This document shows positions 1 through 8,126 of a stretch of 64,000 nucleotides of DNA, piece by piece. Origin of the DNA: Acidicapsa acidisoli (lineage in GTDB: Bacteria > Acidobacteriota > Terriglobia > Terriglobales > Acidobacteriaceae); contig NZ_JAGSYI010000003.1 of assembly GCF_025685625.1 (NCBI RefSeq), positions 62,001-126,000 of the forward strand, written 5' to 3'. Below the pieces are notes generated by a model, which was given only the letters and a program-made list of their open reading frames with translations, was not told where the DNA came from and made no database searches. The number at the start of each line of letters is the position of its first letter. The stretch's first letter is position 1. The position numbers and the translations under genes are program-made.

Positions 1-1
1 A

Positions 2-622
2 CTCCAGCAAACCTACGCAATAGAAGGGCAGTTCTACCTGAGAGGTTGTAGTGACAATAAAGATCCGCATGAAACGCCGCACCCCGTCTTTGCATCGTTT
101 GGAATTGGGGCTGGCTATATGAACCAGAGGCTCTATTCGACTGCCAACAAGGTCGAGTTTGCCGTCTTGCCCGTCTCTGGGCAGTTTTCATATTTGCTTG
201 GTGAAGCACCCGGAAAACCCCCGAAGCTGATTTTCTATGCTCTGGCAGGGTTCGTGCCGACGCTGAACGACATGCACGGGTACCAGATCAGCGGTATCGC
301 AGGGCTATCGATTCCAACCCGGTATCCGTGGCTGACGTTCTCACTCAGCGACAGCGATCTTTACATGAACAACGCCCCAACAAAGTTCAAACGGAACTAC
401 CAGAACGGCACGGTTTCAGCAGTTCTAACTTTCCCTGCGAATCCACCGAAGACGCCGAATCCGACAGTGAAGCCCAACGATAAGGGAGCTTGCTATGGCG
501 GTGACAAGCTTGCGAGACTCTATTGTTTTGATCGGGTCACGGTTGATGATTGCCAGGCTCCGAACATCTTCCGCCGGGCGCAGCGATGCTCCTCGTCCGG
601 CATTGTTCCGGCGGTTGAGTAG
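2..622 (+). CDS. 3' part of a secreted or outer-membrane-like protein (cut by window edge)
   Basis: The frame is open from the first bases, so the gene begins upstream of the window; the first internal ATG is at 119. About 206 residues are visible. The middle is rich in alternating aromatic and polar residues, as in beta-barrel or beta-sandwich proteins, and loosely recalls the C-terminal half of DUF481-type outer-membrane proteins (inference). After about residue 160 the composition turns Cys/Arg-rich and the protein ends without the terminal aromatic expected of a classical barrel. A short open frame (494..673) overlaps this tail, so a frameshift near 480-500 is possible. Function unknown. 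Confidence 0.5.
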   Translation, partial: LQQTYAIEGQFYLRGCSDNKDPHETPHPVFASFGIGAGYMNQRLYSTANKVEFAVLPVSGQFSYLLGEAPGKPPKLIFYALAGFVPTLNDMHGYQISGIAGLSIPTRYPWLTFSLSDSDLYMNNAPTKFKRNYQNGTVSAVLTFPANPPKTPNPTVKPNDKGACYGGDKLARLYCFDRVTVDDCQAPNIFRRAQRCSSSGIVPAVE

Positions 623-670
623 CCGTTCGGATCACAGCGCATTTCTTACGTTGGCTGCTAAAATCAGCGC

Positions 671-1342
671 GTGAAATATTACATCTACATCTCGGACGCC
701 AAGGTGGACATGCTGTTCCCGCAGGTTCCCCACGACATCAAGAAGAAGGTCGCGCTCGAATTCAAAATGGACCTGAAGCTGCTTTCGGCGTCCAGAAAGA
801 CCGAAACCGAGAGCGAGGACAATCGGATAGCGCGGCTTGAAACGGTTGTGGACTTCATTCGGGAATATGGCGACATCGGCACGGCTGATCGGCCGGGCGA
901 ATACATTGAGGACACGCTTTCAATGCGCTGGGGCTATTACGGTTTTCAACGCGATGATAATCCGGTCGTATATTTCGGCGGCGAAACTGAACGCACTATT
1001 CTCGGATTAGGCGGATCAACAAAACATCTCATAGGCAATGCCGGAACATCTTCTGCTCATTCGCATTCAGCCACGCCATTTTTGTTGGATTTTCTTTCTA
1101 AGGAGCTCGGCCTACATAGCGAGAACCCAGACTTAGAATGGGCTCGCCAGCACGGCCAAGATTTCAGTCCCATAACTGCGGTCGAACTGGCTACGACCCA
1201 GATGAGAGGACCAGAACAAAGAATCGACTTTGTTGCGAAGAGGCTAGCCTATGGGCCAGTGGAGAGATTCAACGACAACCCCTTACTAAAGGATAAACAC
1301 GTCCTCCTGGCAACGCCTCTCTATGTCGCAATGGCCGATTGA
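671..1342 (+). CDS. DUF7019-like protein
   Basis: A 223-residue protein with a GTG start. It opens with MKYYIYISDAKVDML and carries the conserved stretches VYFGGET, LGLGGSTKHLIG and HSHSATP that I associate with the DUF7019 family, whose function is unknown. There is no signal peptide or membrane segment. Its 3' end overlaps the end of a convergent HTH fragment by about 20 bp. It sits at the left edge of the phage-like genes and could be host DNA or prophage cargo. Confidence 0.7.
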   Translation: MKYYIYISDAKVDMLFPQVPHDIKKKVALEFKMDLKLLSASRKTETESEDNRIARLETVVDFIREYGDIGTADRPGEYIEDTLSMRWGYYGFQRDDNPVVYFGGETERTILGLGGSTKHLIGNAGTSSAHSHSATPFLLDFLSKELGLHSENPDLEWARQHGQDFSPITAVELATTQMRGPEQRIDFVAKRLAYGPVERFNDNPLLKDKHVLLATPLYVAMAD

Positions 1343-1482
1343 GCCAACTCCCTTGCCACATCCCTCAGTGCTCGCTTCAAATACGGCGGCGGTCTGCACA
1401 CCCCCGCCTCCCACCGCTGTATCGTTGTTTCGTCAACCTCAGGCTTTTGTCCCGAGGTGAGCGTTTCTCCTACCTTGTTCAC
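1321..1482 (-). CDS. fragmentary XRE-like HTH protein
   Basis: About 53 residues from a possible GTG start. The C-terminal half (DETTIQRWEAG, then PPPYLKRAL) resembles the end of the neighbouring HTH protein at 1885..2115, which carries PRPYLKRALGDLAAEL. The first helices are missing: the upstream frame overlaps the zinc-finger gene for over 40 bp in another frame. It is either a short overlapping gene or a frameshifted remnant of an HTH regulator. Confidence 0.35.
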   Translation of the reverse strand: MNKVGETLTSGQKPEVDETTIQRWEAGVCRPPPYLKRALRDVARELAQSAIAT

Positions 1483-1888
1483 GGCTTTGTGAGTGTCGAG
1501 TGGCAATTCGCTTGAGCGCTTCTTTGAGGAGCCGCTTATCACGGTGATAATGTGTTCTCGCCCTACCAATTAGTGGCGACCCCATCGATAAGATCGCCAT
1601 CGCAAGAATATGGCTAGGGTATTTCGCTTTGTTGGATCTGTGCCACTCTGAATGGTGTTTCGCACATAACCAGCGGACTGTGCTCGGTTTCGCATAATCA
1701 TCATGGTGCGCTTGTGCCTGAGGATTCCCGCAACGCTGACAAGCCGCCCGTCGAATTTGCCCCGACTTGACAGCAACCAGTACTTGGCGATTTGCCGAAC
1801 CCCGGATTCTGCAGCGGGCCTGATGCAATGAGAGCATGTGCCTTTCAAGAAGGGTTCTAATTTCAGTGAATGTGGATGCCGGAATCAT
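1439..1888 (-). CDS. phage zinc-finger protein (CxxC...HH...CxxHH)
   Basis: A protein of 149 residues. Residues about 50-83 carry CQRCG, an AHHDDY box and LCAKHHSEWH, the ligand pattern of a small phage zinc-binding protein distantly related to HNH/ZNF folds. The last 60 residues have no recognisable pattern, and usual relatives end soon after the zinc box, so the tail may be a read-through caused by a frameshift. The start codon overlaps the stop of the HTH gene at 1885 (ATGA), which fits a co-transcribed phage operon. Likely nucleic-acid binding; substrate unknown. Confidence 0.65.
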   Translation of the reverse strand: MIPASTFTEIRTLLERHMLSLHQARCRIRGSANRQVLVAVKSGQIRRAACQRCGNPQAQAHHDDYAKPSTVRWLCAKHHSEWHRSNKAKYPSHILAMAILSMGSPLIGRARTHYHRDKRLLKEALKRIATRHSQSREQGRRNAHLGTKA

Positions 1889-2115
1889 TGCGAATCGGGA
1901 AACGGAGGTTTGTTCAACTCAGCAGCCAGATCCCCAAGGGCCCGCTTCAAATAGGGGCGAGGCGCATAGATACCCTGTTCGATTTCCTCTATGTCTCGCA
2001 CCGTGGATGGCAGCAATTCCGCCAGTTGGCGCTGGCTGAGTCCAAAGCGCGCCCGGAATCCCTGGAGGTATTGGGGCCAATGCTGGATGCGGCCTCGGTT
2101 TGGATGGTTGGTCAT
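1885..2115 (-). CDS. small XRE-type HTH protein
   Basis: A 76-residue protein with a recognisable helix-turn-helix: LQGFRARFGLSQRQLAELL, then IEEIEQG, then PRPYLKRALGDL. It is linked by ATGA overlaps to the zinc-ribbon gene before it and the zinc-finger gene after it. It is probably a phage-encoded DNA-binding regulator; its target is unknown. Confidence 0.7.
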   Translation of the reverse strand: MTNHPNRGRIQHWPQYLQGFRARFGLSQRQLAELLPSTVRDIEEIEQGIYAPRPYLKRALGDLAAELNKPPFPDSQ

Positions 2116-2318
2116 GCATACCTTCGCATGTCGCTACCAAGAACGTCAGAAGCCGTAAGAATGGCTTCTTCCGTGGAAGCTGCAAAATGTACGCCGCAAT
2201 CGCATGAGTGTGAGGCCCCTGAATGCCAATCTTCGCGCCCGTATTTGTCAGCATAGATATTGAGAGCTTTTCCGCACCACGCGCAAAACCGAGGAATGAA
2301 GCTGTAAACGGCCTTCAT
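2112..2318 (-). CDS. small zinc-ribbon phage protein
   Basis: A 68-residue protein with CAWCG near residue 12 and a second Cys pair, CDC, near residue 39, compatible with one zinc site. The start overlaps the stop of the previous gene and its stop overlaps the next start. No enzymatic motif; role unknown. Confidence 0.6.
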   Translation of the reverse strand: MKAVYSFIPRFCAWCGKALNIYADKYGREDWHSGASHSCDCGVHFAASTEEAILTASDVLGSDMRRYA

Positions 2319-2653
2319 GCTGCACCTCCTTTCGCTCTCGCGATCAAAGAGTCGTACTGTTTTACCCTATCCGCAAGGGCTGCGACATCATTAGAGTTTT
2401 TGCGCACCTCTCCAGCGAGCATCTTTCTGGCGTGTTCAAGGCACCCACGCAAATGTTCTACAGCAGAAAGCAATTCATAGTGGGAATTACAGGCTGCGAC
2501 AATGAAGTCGGCGTTTGCTACCGTATTTCCAAAGATAGCGTCTGCCATGATGACCACATTGCCCCCGCCATCGGGGTATGGGCCGTTTTGTACCCTATAC
2601 CCTTCAGACGCTATAGCCCTCCAAGGAAGTGGTGTATGTTGTGATTTCGTCAT
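2315..2653 (-). CDS. conserved phage early protein
   Basis: About 112 residues. I chose the ATG at 2653 because GGAG lies six to seven bases upstream and the protein then starts MTKSQHTPLPWR. The TPLPWR opening and the ANADFIVAACNSHYELL block are recurrent in small phage early proteins of unknown function. The C-terminal half is helical. Confidence 0.75.
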   Translation of the reverse strand: MTKSQHTPLPWRAIASEGYRVQNGPYPDGGGNVVIMADAIFGNTVANADFIVAACNSHYELLSAVEHLRGCLEHARKMLAGEVRKNSNDVAALADRVKQYDSLIARAKGGAA

Positions 2654-2713
2654 GATTTTCTCCGCCCATGAATCCACCGAGGCGCGCGGGAAGCTGGATG
2701 CTTCGTAATGAGG

Positions 2714-2935
2714 CTATATACCGGTCCAAATTCCTTCGGTTACGCAGTTTTCGATATATTTCCGCTGCTCATCTGCCCACCGGTCCACCATTGCTAGGAG
2801 TTCGTCCGCGGCCGATACCATCACCTGATCTATATCCCCGAACCTGTACCCGATCGCCATTGCAGGTTTCTGTATGGCAAGAACGATAGCCCGGATATTT
2901 CTCTCTGTCTGGGCTTTAATTTGCTTAGGAGTCAT
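2714..2935 (-). CDS. small helical phage protein
   Basis: A 73-residue, predominantly helical, hydrophilic protein. The start is supported by GAGGG five bases upstream and by ATGA overlap with the stop of the interrupted gene at 2932..3168. No recognisable domain. Confidence 0.6.
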   Translation of the reverse strand: MTPKQIKAQTERNIRAIVLAIQKPAMAIGYRFGDIDQVMVSAADELLAMVDRWADEQRKYIENCVTEGIWTGI

Positions 2936-3168
2936 GATGCCCTCACTTCATCGATGCATTCATCGTCTTTCCAAATTTCGACGATGACGATGGCGCTGCT
3001 TGATTCGACCGTCCGTCTGTAGGCTTCGGTCATCCAGTATTTAGCAACGCGTTTTGCCTCCCTTAGAGTGTCCACACCTAGTTCGTCATCACATCCTCGA
3101 TCCCGTTCAAGCTGTTCCTATGAGCTATAGCCGCGCAATTGATATTTAGGTATATCTGATTTGTGCAT
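2932..3168 (-). pseudogene. small phage gene interrupted by one in-frame amber codon
   Basis: Reading from the ATG at 3168 gives MHKSDIPKYQLRGYSS, then a TAG at 3118..3120. The frame then stays open for 60 further codons, including TLREAKRVAKYWMTEAYRR, and ends in a TGA that overlaps the next gene's ATG. KYQLRGYSS followed by TLREAK..A..W.T resembles one continuous family of small phage proteins, so the two halves belong together. It is either a single nonsense mutation or an amber read-through gene. Other phage genes here (33310, 33520) end in TAG, which argues against a general amber reassignment. Confidence 0.6.
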
Positions 3169-3255
3169 GATGGTTCTCTACGCGTGCCCCTGATGCCCGA
3201 GGCGCGGCTGCTTCTGATTGAAGCCTGTGAACTATATCCCGCTTAACGGGACAGT

Positions 3256-3289
3256 CAAGAAGAAAATGGGGTGACCGAGGCCACCCCAT
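3256..3289 (-). terminator. rho-independent terminator behind the methyltransferase
   Basis: Perfect 8-bp arms ATGGGGTG/CACCCCAT (3266-3273 and 3282-3289) with an 8-nt loop. On the minus strand they are followed by TTTTCTTCTT. It starts six bases after the stop of the methyltransferase gene. Confidence 0.75.
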
Positions 3290-3294
3290 CGGGA

Positions 3295-3954
3295 TTATTC
3301 CTGCTCGTAGCTGGGGCGCGGGCGTTCCCATTGCGACAAACGCTTGTTCGCAATTGCGTGATATTCGGCTGAAAGCTCCACACCTACCCATTTCCGGCCG
3401 AGACGCTGCGCGGCTTCAAGCGTCGACCCAGAGCCCGCAAACGGGTCGAGCACGATGCCACCGGGCGGACAGAACCGTCCGATTAGGGGTTCAAGTGCCT
3501 CAATGGGCTTCTGGGTAGGATGCAGCCGGTTACCGGTATATTTCCACGGCAGCACATCAGCTATGGTTCCGTCGCGCTGCCACGGATTGCCCTTAACAAG
3601 GAGGTGTGCAGTCTCATGCTCGCTGCGCAGATAACCCGTCGATGACGAATATCCTTTCGGGAACGTGATGTGGCCTACAGTGCGAAAACCTGCGTTGCGA
3701 TATGCGGCAAGGAATCTGTCGGCTGCTGGCCATCCGTAGAAGGACACCGCGAAGCAATCAGGCTTAAGCACGCGGTACATCTCGACGAAAGCTGGCTTCA
3801 ACCATGCGTCGTTGTCGTCATTGGGCACCGTGCGGCTGTCACGCGATTGGTATCGCACAAGGTATGGCGGGTCCGTGAGGATGAAGTCGATGCTCTCGGC
3901 GCGAAGATGCGGAAGGAACTTGGTGCAATCGGCGTTATAGATGGTGTTGTACAT
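3295..3954 (-). CDS. DNA methyltransferase (DPPY type, N6-adenine or N4-cytosine)
   Basis: A 219-residue S-adenosylmethionine-dependent DNA methyltransferase. The catalytic motif IV DPPY is at residues 28-31 and the SAM-binding motif I FAGSG at about 172-176. This order, catalytic motif first, is that of beta-group enzymes. The target-recognition region between them is short. It is flanked by its own terminator and by that of the DUF736 gene, so it may be transcribed alone. No cognate restriction gene is adjacent, so it is probably a solitary phage methylase that protects the element. Base and site specificity cannot be read from the sequence. Confidence 0.9.
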   Translation of the reverse strand: MYNTIYNADCTKFLPHLRAESIDFILTDPPYLVRYQSRDSRTVPNDDNDAWLKPAFVEMYRVLKPDCFAVSFYGWPAADRFLAAYRNAGFRTVGHITFPKGYSSSTGYLRSEHETAHLLVKGNPWQRDGTIADVLPWKYTGNRLHPTQKPIEALEPLIGRFCPPGGIVLDPFAGSGSTLEAAQRLGRKWVGVELSAEYHAIANKRLSQWERPRPSYEQE

Positions 3955-3976
3955 ATACTGCTCATGAAGCTGGAAT

Positions 3977-4005
3977 GAAAAAGGGGCGACCCTTGCGGGC
4001 CGCCC
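3977..4005 (-). terminator. rho-independent terminator behind DUF736
   Basis: Near-perfect stem GGGCGACCC (3984-3992) and GGGCCGCCC (3997-4005) with loop TTGC. On the minus strand it is followed by a run of five T. It lies just after the DUF736 stop. Confidence 0.8.
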
Positions 4006-4014
4006 GGATTTGAT

Positions 4015-4332
4015 TTAGTCCTTTTTCGCAGCGCGTGGCCGCTCGAAGGTGAGCGTGTAACCGTGCTCGACGCCGCTCTTGTAGAGGTTGTAGTAGCCGG
4101 ACGAAAAGCTGGGGTCTTCAAAACTGACCGAAAGGTATTTGCCCTTCTTGCCCTGGCGTTCCCAAGCGGCGCCGATCTTGAGATCGCCGGAGAAGATTTC
4201 GAAGGCCGGGGCATTTTCGTTGGTGCGGTTAAGTATCCGGTGGAATTCCGCTGTGGCTCTGACTGCGAGCGTTTCAATTTTGCCTGTGAAGCCGCTGTCC
4301 GTCTTGGTGAAAAATCCGATGTTATAGGCCAT
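4015..4332 (-). CDS. DUF736 family protein
   Basis: A 105-residue protein. The opening IGFFTKTDSGFTGKIETL, the ENAPAFEIFSGDLKIGAAW segment and YLSVSFEDPSF match the DUF736 family, common on plasmids, conjugative elements and some phages and of unknown function. The gene has its own terminator. Confidence 0.85.
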   Translation of the reverse strand: MAYNIGFFTKTDSGFTGKIETLAVRATAEFHRILNRTNENAPAFEIFSGDLKIGAAWERQGKKGKYLSVSFEDPSFSSGYYNLYKSGVEHGYTLTFERPRAAKKD

Positions 4333-4643
4333 AAACTTTCTCCTTCTGATTTCGGAGGTCGCACTGCGCGTCCTCGCTTACGGCGCACGTTGGGCGCGCG
4401 GAATAGCGATCAAGTCATAGGATTTTGGAGCGAAGCGGGCGCGAGGAGGCCGGAGGCCGGGGAAAATCCGTGAATTGACTTGGGAGTGACGCGCGCATAG
4501 TCGCCGTGGAGAAAGCGAGATCGCAGTGGGATTCAAATGTGCAGGGGGAGGTTGGTTGAACAGCGGATCAAACAAGCCGAAACACGGTGGGGGGTGAAAT
4601 CCAAGGCTGAAAATGCTTTAGGATACGGAATTGGAGAAAAAGC
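4333..4643 (+). promoter_or_regulatory. intergenic leader before the HEPN-like gene, with a motif shared by two other cargo genes
   Basis: There is no convincing gene in this 311-bp divergent region. It carries CGAAACACGG followed by TGGGGGG at 4578-4594, and GCTTTAGGAT at 4615-4624. The first motif recurs at 6905 and 8095 and the second at 8111, each time just upstream of another plus-strand cargo gene. GGAG lies eight bases before the GTG at 4644. It presumably holds the promoters of both flanking genes; the exact elements are not certain. Confidence 0.45.
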
Positions 4644-5903
4644 GTGGAACAAGGTATGAGCGAATGGTTCGTAAACACAACGAGAACGGCGCAAAACAAG
4701 TTTAGCTTCCGGACCGCGAATCTCTATGAAGACGCAATCCGGAGTACGAGGGACTTAGTAGCTCAATACTCTAACGAAGGAATAGCCCATGCAGGCAGAT
4801 ACACGCAGAAGGTCGCGGATATCGTCCTCGAAAGATTTCAGGCCATCGAGGGCATTCTGAGAGAGATTTACATCGATCCATTTGCAGATCATTCCTTCAA
4901 TGAAAGTGAGAGGAAAGAGCTCAGCCTCATCGTAACCGCAGCTTATGAGCGCGAGCTGGACCGAGCCATTGGGATGGCCGATAACCTCTGCTCATCGTTT
5001 GTCGGAGCAAATCCCGAGCGGTACGCCTCAGCTATAGCAGCGCTGAGGTATACGGCGACCGTATCCAGGGCAAGATTAGATGAAGCAGCCATGTCGGTAG
5101 GCCGGTTTGAGGCAGCTTTGCCATCGAAGCAATCAACCGCACCGGTTAACACGCAACCGGATGACGTCGATGCTACTGCAATGATCGATGCACTGATTGA
5201 CGAAGGTCGAGTGTTCTTTCAGAAAATCACGGATCTCCTTGAGCGTGTCGGTGCGCAACGAAAACCTCAAGAGCAAGTAACGGTCGCTGAGCTTAAAGCA
5301 TGGTATACGGGTATGACCGAGCTCTTTGAGCTTAGGTTCGGCGCCGAGTCTCCCGAATATAAGGTTTGGGCAGCCGGGCTGGAACAGATCCGCTTGTTCG
5401 GATTTGAGAATGTTGGACGGTTCAACCCACCGGGAGGCCATTGGGAATTACACAACCTCGGCGAAGCACTCGGGCTGCTCACCAAAATACGGCTTCTACA
5501 GTTCCGTAAACGCAAAACTGATTCAACGTCAGAGGAGCTAAGCGGACTGCATCCCAAAATAGCGAAGCGTTGCAGAGCGTTATTTTCGGCACGAGAGTAC
5601 GATTCTGCCGTGCTCGCCGCGTTCACTGCTGTCGAGGAACAGGTGCGTGCGCGATCTAAGGCTCCAGCAACAGACGTGGGAGTCAACCTCATTGCGTCTG
5701 CAATGAACCCTAAATCTCCAGCGTTGAAGTTTTCTGACATTCCTGCTGAACAGGAAGGTTATATGGCCCTTTTTCGTGGATCGATAGGCGCTATTAAGAA
5801 TCCGCTGAGTCACCGCACGGTGGGCCACTCTGATCCCGTCAGGGTGACTGAGCTCCTGGGTCTCGCAAGCTTTCTCATGAAGCTGATCGATGACTTGCCT
5901 TAG
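4644..5903 (+). CDS. TIGR02391 (Ymh) protein with HEPN-like C-terminal domain
   Basis: A 419-residue protein started at GTG (GGAG eight bases upstream); an in-frame ATG follows four codons later. The N-terminal 300 residues are helical and unassigned. The C-terminal 120 residues, from LHPKIAKRC through VLAAFTAVEEQVR to IKNPLSHR and DPVRVTELL, match TIGR02391. IKNPLSHR resembles the Rx4-6H RNase motif of HEPN domains, with Lys where Arg is common. Plus-strand cargo inside the minus-strand phage operon. An RNase or abortive-infection role is plausible by analogy with HEPN effectors, not shown. Confidence 0.7.
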   Translation: MEQGMSEWFVNTTRTAQNKFSFRTANLYEDAIRSTRDLVAQYSNEGIAHAGRYTQKVADIVLERFQAIEGILREIYIDPFADHSFNESERKELSLIVTAAYERELDRAIGMADNLCSSFVGANPERYASAIAALRYTATVSRARLDEAAMSVGRFEAALPSKQSTAPVNTQPDDVDATAMIDALIDEGRVFFQKITDLLERVGAQRKPQEQVTVAELKAWYTGMTELFELRFGAESPEYKVWAAGLEQIRLFGFENVGRFNPPGGHWELHNLGEALGLLTKIRLLQFRKRKTDSTSEELSGLHPKIAKRCRALFSAREYDSAVLAAFTAVEEQVRARSKAPATDVGVNLIASAMNPKSPALKFSDIPAEQEGYMALFRGSIGAIKNPLSHRTVGHSDPVRVTELLGLASFLMKLIDDLP

Positions 5904-5915
5904 ATCACGGCAGTT

Positions 5916-6857
5916 CTACCTAAAAATGTTGTAGGCGTGATATTCAAGGTTGTCGATTTGAGGATGGTACGCAGAGTTCAATGGTAGCCGGAGCGGAGAT
6001 CCATGGAGCCGGTAGTATTCCTTCCCGTTATCAAACTCCTCGCGAATCCGAGGGCTCACGAGGATCTTTCGGTCGGCAGGGTCGATGGTGATGTAGCCTT
6101 CATCGAACAGCCGATGGATGTCGCTTCGCATCAGGATGCCGTTCGACACCTCATGCCGCTGCAGAACTGAGTAGGGCTTTATGTGGGCCGCATCAAGGAC
6201 CGGTAGCGTCCGTTCTCCGGTGAGCGCGCACCTGCGCTCGTAGGCATCCGTGACGACGATTCGGACAGATCCCTGACCCAGTCTCGGCAGCACAATCTGC
6301 GGTTTACCGAAGCCGTGGGATTCAATCGCGGCAACGGTGGCTGTCTCGTCCTGCAGCTGTGCAGCGGGCTGAAGCTTCAACCGCTGCTCCACTTCAACCC
6401 AAAGTTCGCGGCCTGTACCGGCTTCGGCTTCGTAGCCCTTACCCTGCACCGTGTTCAGCTTAAAGTCTGCGGGCGACGGTATCCACTGCTCTTTGGGCCA
6501 GAAAAATGGCTCCGCCAGCATTATGCAGCCAATATTCGGGTTCTCAGTCGGTCCCATAGGCTCCGAGCGGTACTTGGCGATTCGTTGCCTCATCTCTGGC
6601 AGAGACCGAACGCCGTTAGATTCCCGGAAAGCATCCCACGCGAGATTGATGGGCAGTTGCAGGAACTTTGTGAAGAAACCACCGCCGACGATGAAATTAT
6701 CCGGCGCATGCAGCTTGAACAGCAGAAGCTCGCCGGGGTCTAACGCTTTGAAAGTGGCAGTGGGAGAAGGGCGCCAGAAATTAACCTCGTCCACGTTGGT
6801 GCGGGAGGCGTGAAGGTGGAACCAGTCTTTGTCTGTAACCCCAACGAAGATTCGCAT
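5916..6857 (-). CDS. HNH endonuclease, restriction-type
   Basis: A protein of 313 residues if started at the ATG that gives MRIFVGVTDKDW; an upstream GTG at 6941 would add 28 poorly conserved residues and overlap the divergent gene. The N-terminal part (VNFWRP, DPGELLLFKLH, IVGGGFF) looks like a PUA/EVE-like base-sensing domain (inference). The C-terminal half has the HNH_2 pattern: YERRCALTGER, LDAAHIKPYS, then SNGILMRSDIHRLFD. Such proteins are annotated as putative restriction endonucleases, possibly specific for modified DNA. It is convergent with the HEPN-like gene (12-bp gap). Confidence 0.75.
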   Translation of the reverse strand: MRIFVGVTDKDWFHLHASRTNVDEVNFWRPSPTATFKALDPGELLLFKLHAPDNFIVGGGFFTKFLQLPINLAWDAFRESNGVRSLPEMRQRIAKYRSEPMGPTENPNIGCIMLAEPFFWPKEQWIPSPADFKLNTVQGKGYEAEAGTGRELWVEVEQRLKLQPAAQLQDETATVAAIESHGFGKPQIVLPRLGQGSVRIVVTDAYERRCALTGERTLPVLDAAHIKPYSVLQRHEVSNGILMRSDIHRLFDEGYITIDPADRKILVSPRIREEFDNGKEYYRLHGSPLRLPLNSAYHPQIDNLEYHAYNIFR

Positions 6858-6904
6858 AGCAGTTGCTGGGAGAAGTTTACAAGAGAAGAGACTTGGCTCG
6901 GCGG

Positions 6905-6919
6905 CGAAACACGGCGGGG
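6905..6919 (+). promoter_or_regulatory. shared cargo-leader motif, second copy
   Basis: CGAAACACGG followed by CGGGG, 29 bases before the ATG at 6934. TATTAT follows immediately and could be a -10 element. The same 10-mer lies before the cargo genes at 4644 and 8127. Confidence 0.4.
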
Positions 6920-6933
6920 TATTATTGGTGGCA

Positions 6934-8075
6934 TGACTCACTCAGCGCCGAAGAAAGGTGGGATCGTCGATTCTGGCCTTTTGCCACAGTCTCCTTGGAA
7001 ACAACCGCGCCTCCGCACTTTCACGGCTGCATTCGTTGTTGTTCTGGTTTGCTGGATTTACGCGGTGCCCGGCTTGGTCGCGTACCGCGAGAATGTTCTG
7101 GGTACTGCGGGCGTGGCGCTGCGCTTGGCTGAGCCTGAGAAGGGTCAATGGGATGCCTATCAAAACTCCCATAAGCAGCTGGCGGATAGGATCGACTCAA
7201 TCAATGCGCAGATTGTTGACAAGGCCACTCCATCGGCCGCCATACCGGGCCTCATCACTCTGAAGAATGAACTGTCAGCTGAGCTTCATGCGAAGCCGCC
7301 GCTGAGCCTCTTTGGCATGGAGGGTGACTGGTTAAACGAAATCTGGTTCATTTCGTACTTGAGTCTCGGTCTACTAATTGCACTTTGGGCGTACCCTCTT
7401 ACAAATCTGCGATGGAAGAATGTCCTCGGCTGGACGGTATTGGTGTACTGTTGCGCTGGCACATTGACCTACGTCAGAAATTTTGTTCTAAACCGGCCCG
7501 GTCTGGGCAGAACTACGTATTATTGGGTGAATTGGGAGATCAGTAAGACGTCATACGTGCTGCAGGATCTTCGCCAGCTGGGAATGTACTTCCTCATTTG
7601 CACATTCTGGCAGTTGGCGGCCCGAAGGTTGGAAATCGTCGACGCAGGGATTCACTCGAACCACGACAAGCCCAAAGACTCTATAGACGCGGCTCTGGAA
7701 GCCCTCAAAGTATTTCGAGAGGCGCTATCCCTGTGGCAAGTGTCTACGCTTCTCATACTCCTGATCTTTGTTCCTAGGAACGTGATGTATTGGAATCTCA
7801 TCGCGTCTCAAAAAGACGCGCGTTATCTGCCGTCAGTGCTGCTCGTAGACATACTCTGGATCGTCACCTGGTTCGCTGCGGGACGCCCGTTGCTACTCGC
7901 GACGAGAAATTGGAATGCTCGCAAGCTGGGTTTGATTGCGACCTGGGCAGGAGAAGCGGCCCCACTGAACGCGCTGCTTGCTGAAGCAAGCAACTCCAGT
8001 GACTGGCAGGTGATGATCGCCGGTCTGACCGCCGTAGGATCTGTCCTTTTCCCAATCATAAAAGCGCTGCTGTAA
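6934..8075 (+). CDS. multi-pass membrane protein, about seven TM segments
   Basis: A 380-residue protein from the ATG at 6934 (MTHSAPKKGG); a longer open frame begins at 6810 but overlaps the divergent HNH gene. Hydrophobic segments lie near residues 30-52, 135-155, 165-185, 215-235, 270-292, 300-322 and 355-378. A soluble loop of about 80 residues between TM1 and TM2 is charged and probably helical. No enzymatic motif. A 2H-phosphoesterase-like gene follows 52 bp downstream on the same strand, so the two may form an operon. Confidence 0.7.
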
Positions 8076-8094
8076 GCCTAGCTATCCGAAGGGT

Positions 8095-8120
8095 CGAAAC
8101 ACGGGGGGGGGCTTTAGGAT
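8095..8120 (+). promoter_or_regulatory. shared cargo-leader motif, third copy, with a nine-G tract
   Basis: CGAAACACGG leads into an uninterrupted run of nine G (8103-8111), then GCTTTAGGAT. It ends seven bases before the ATG at 8127. Both parts also occur before the gene at 4644. A G9 tract this close to a start could vary in length by slippage. Confidence 0.45.
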
Positions 8121-8126
8121 TGTTGA

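Noticed and set aside
3118-3120. General reassignment of TAG in the phage
   Set aside because: Genes at 33310, 33520 and 36690 terminate at TAG in coupling with neighbours, so amber is a normal stop here.
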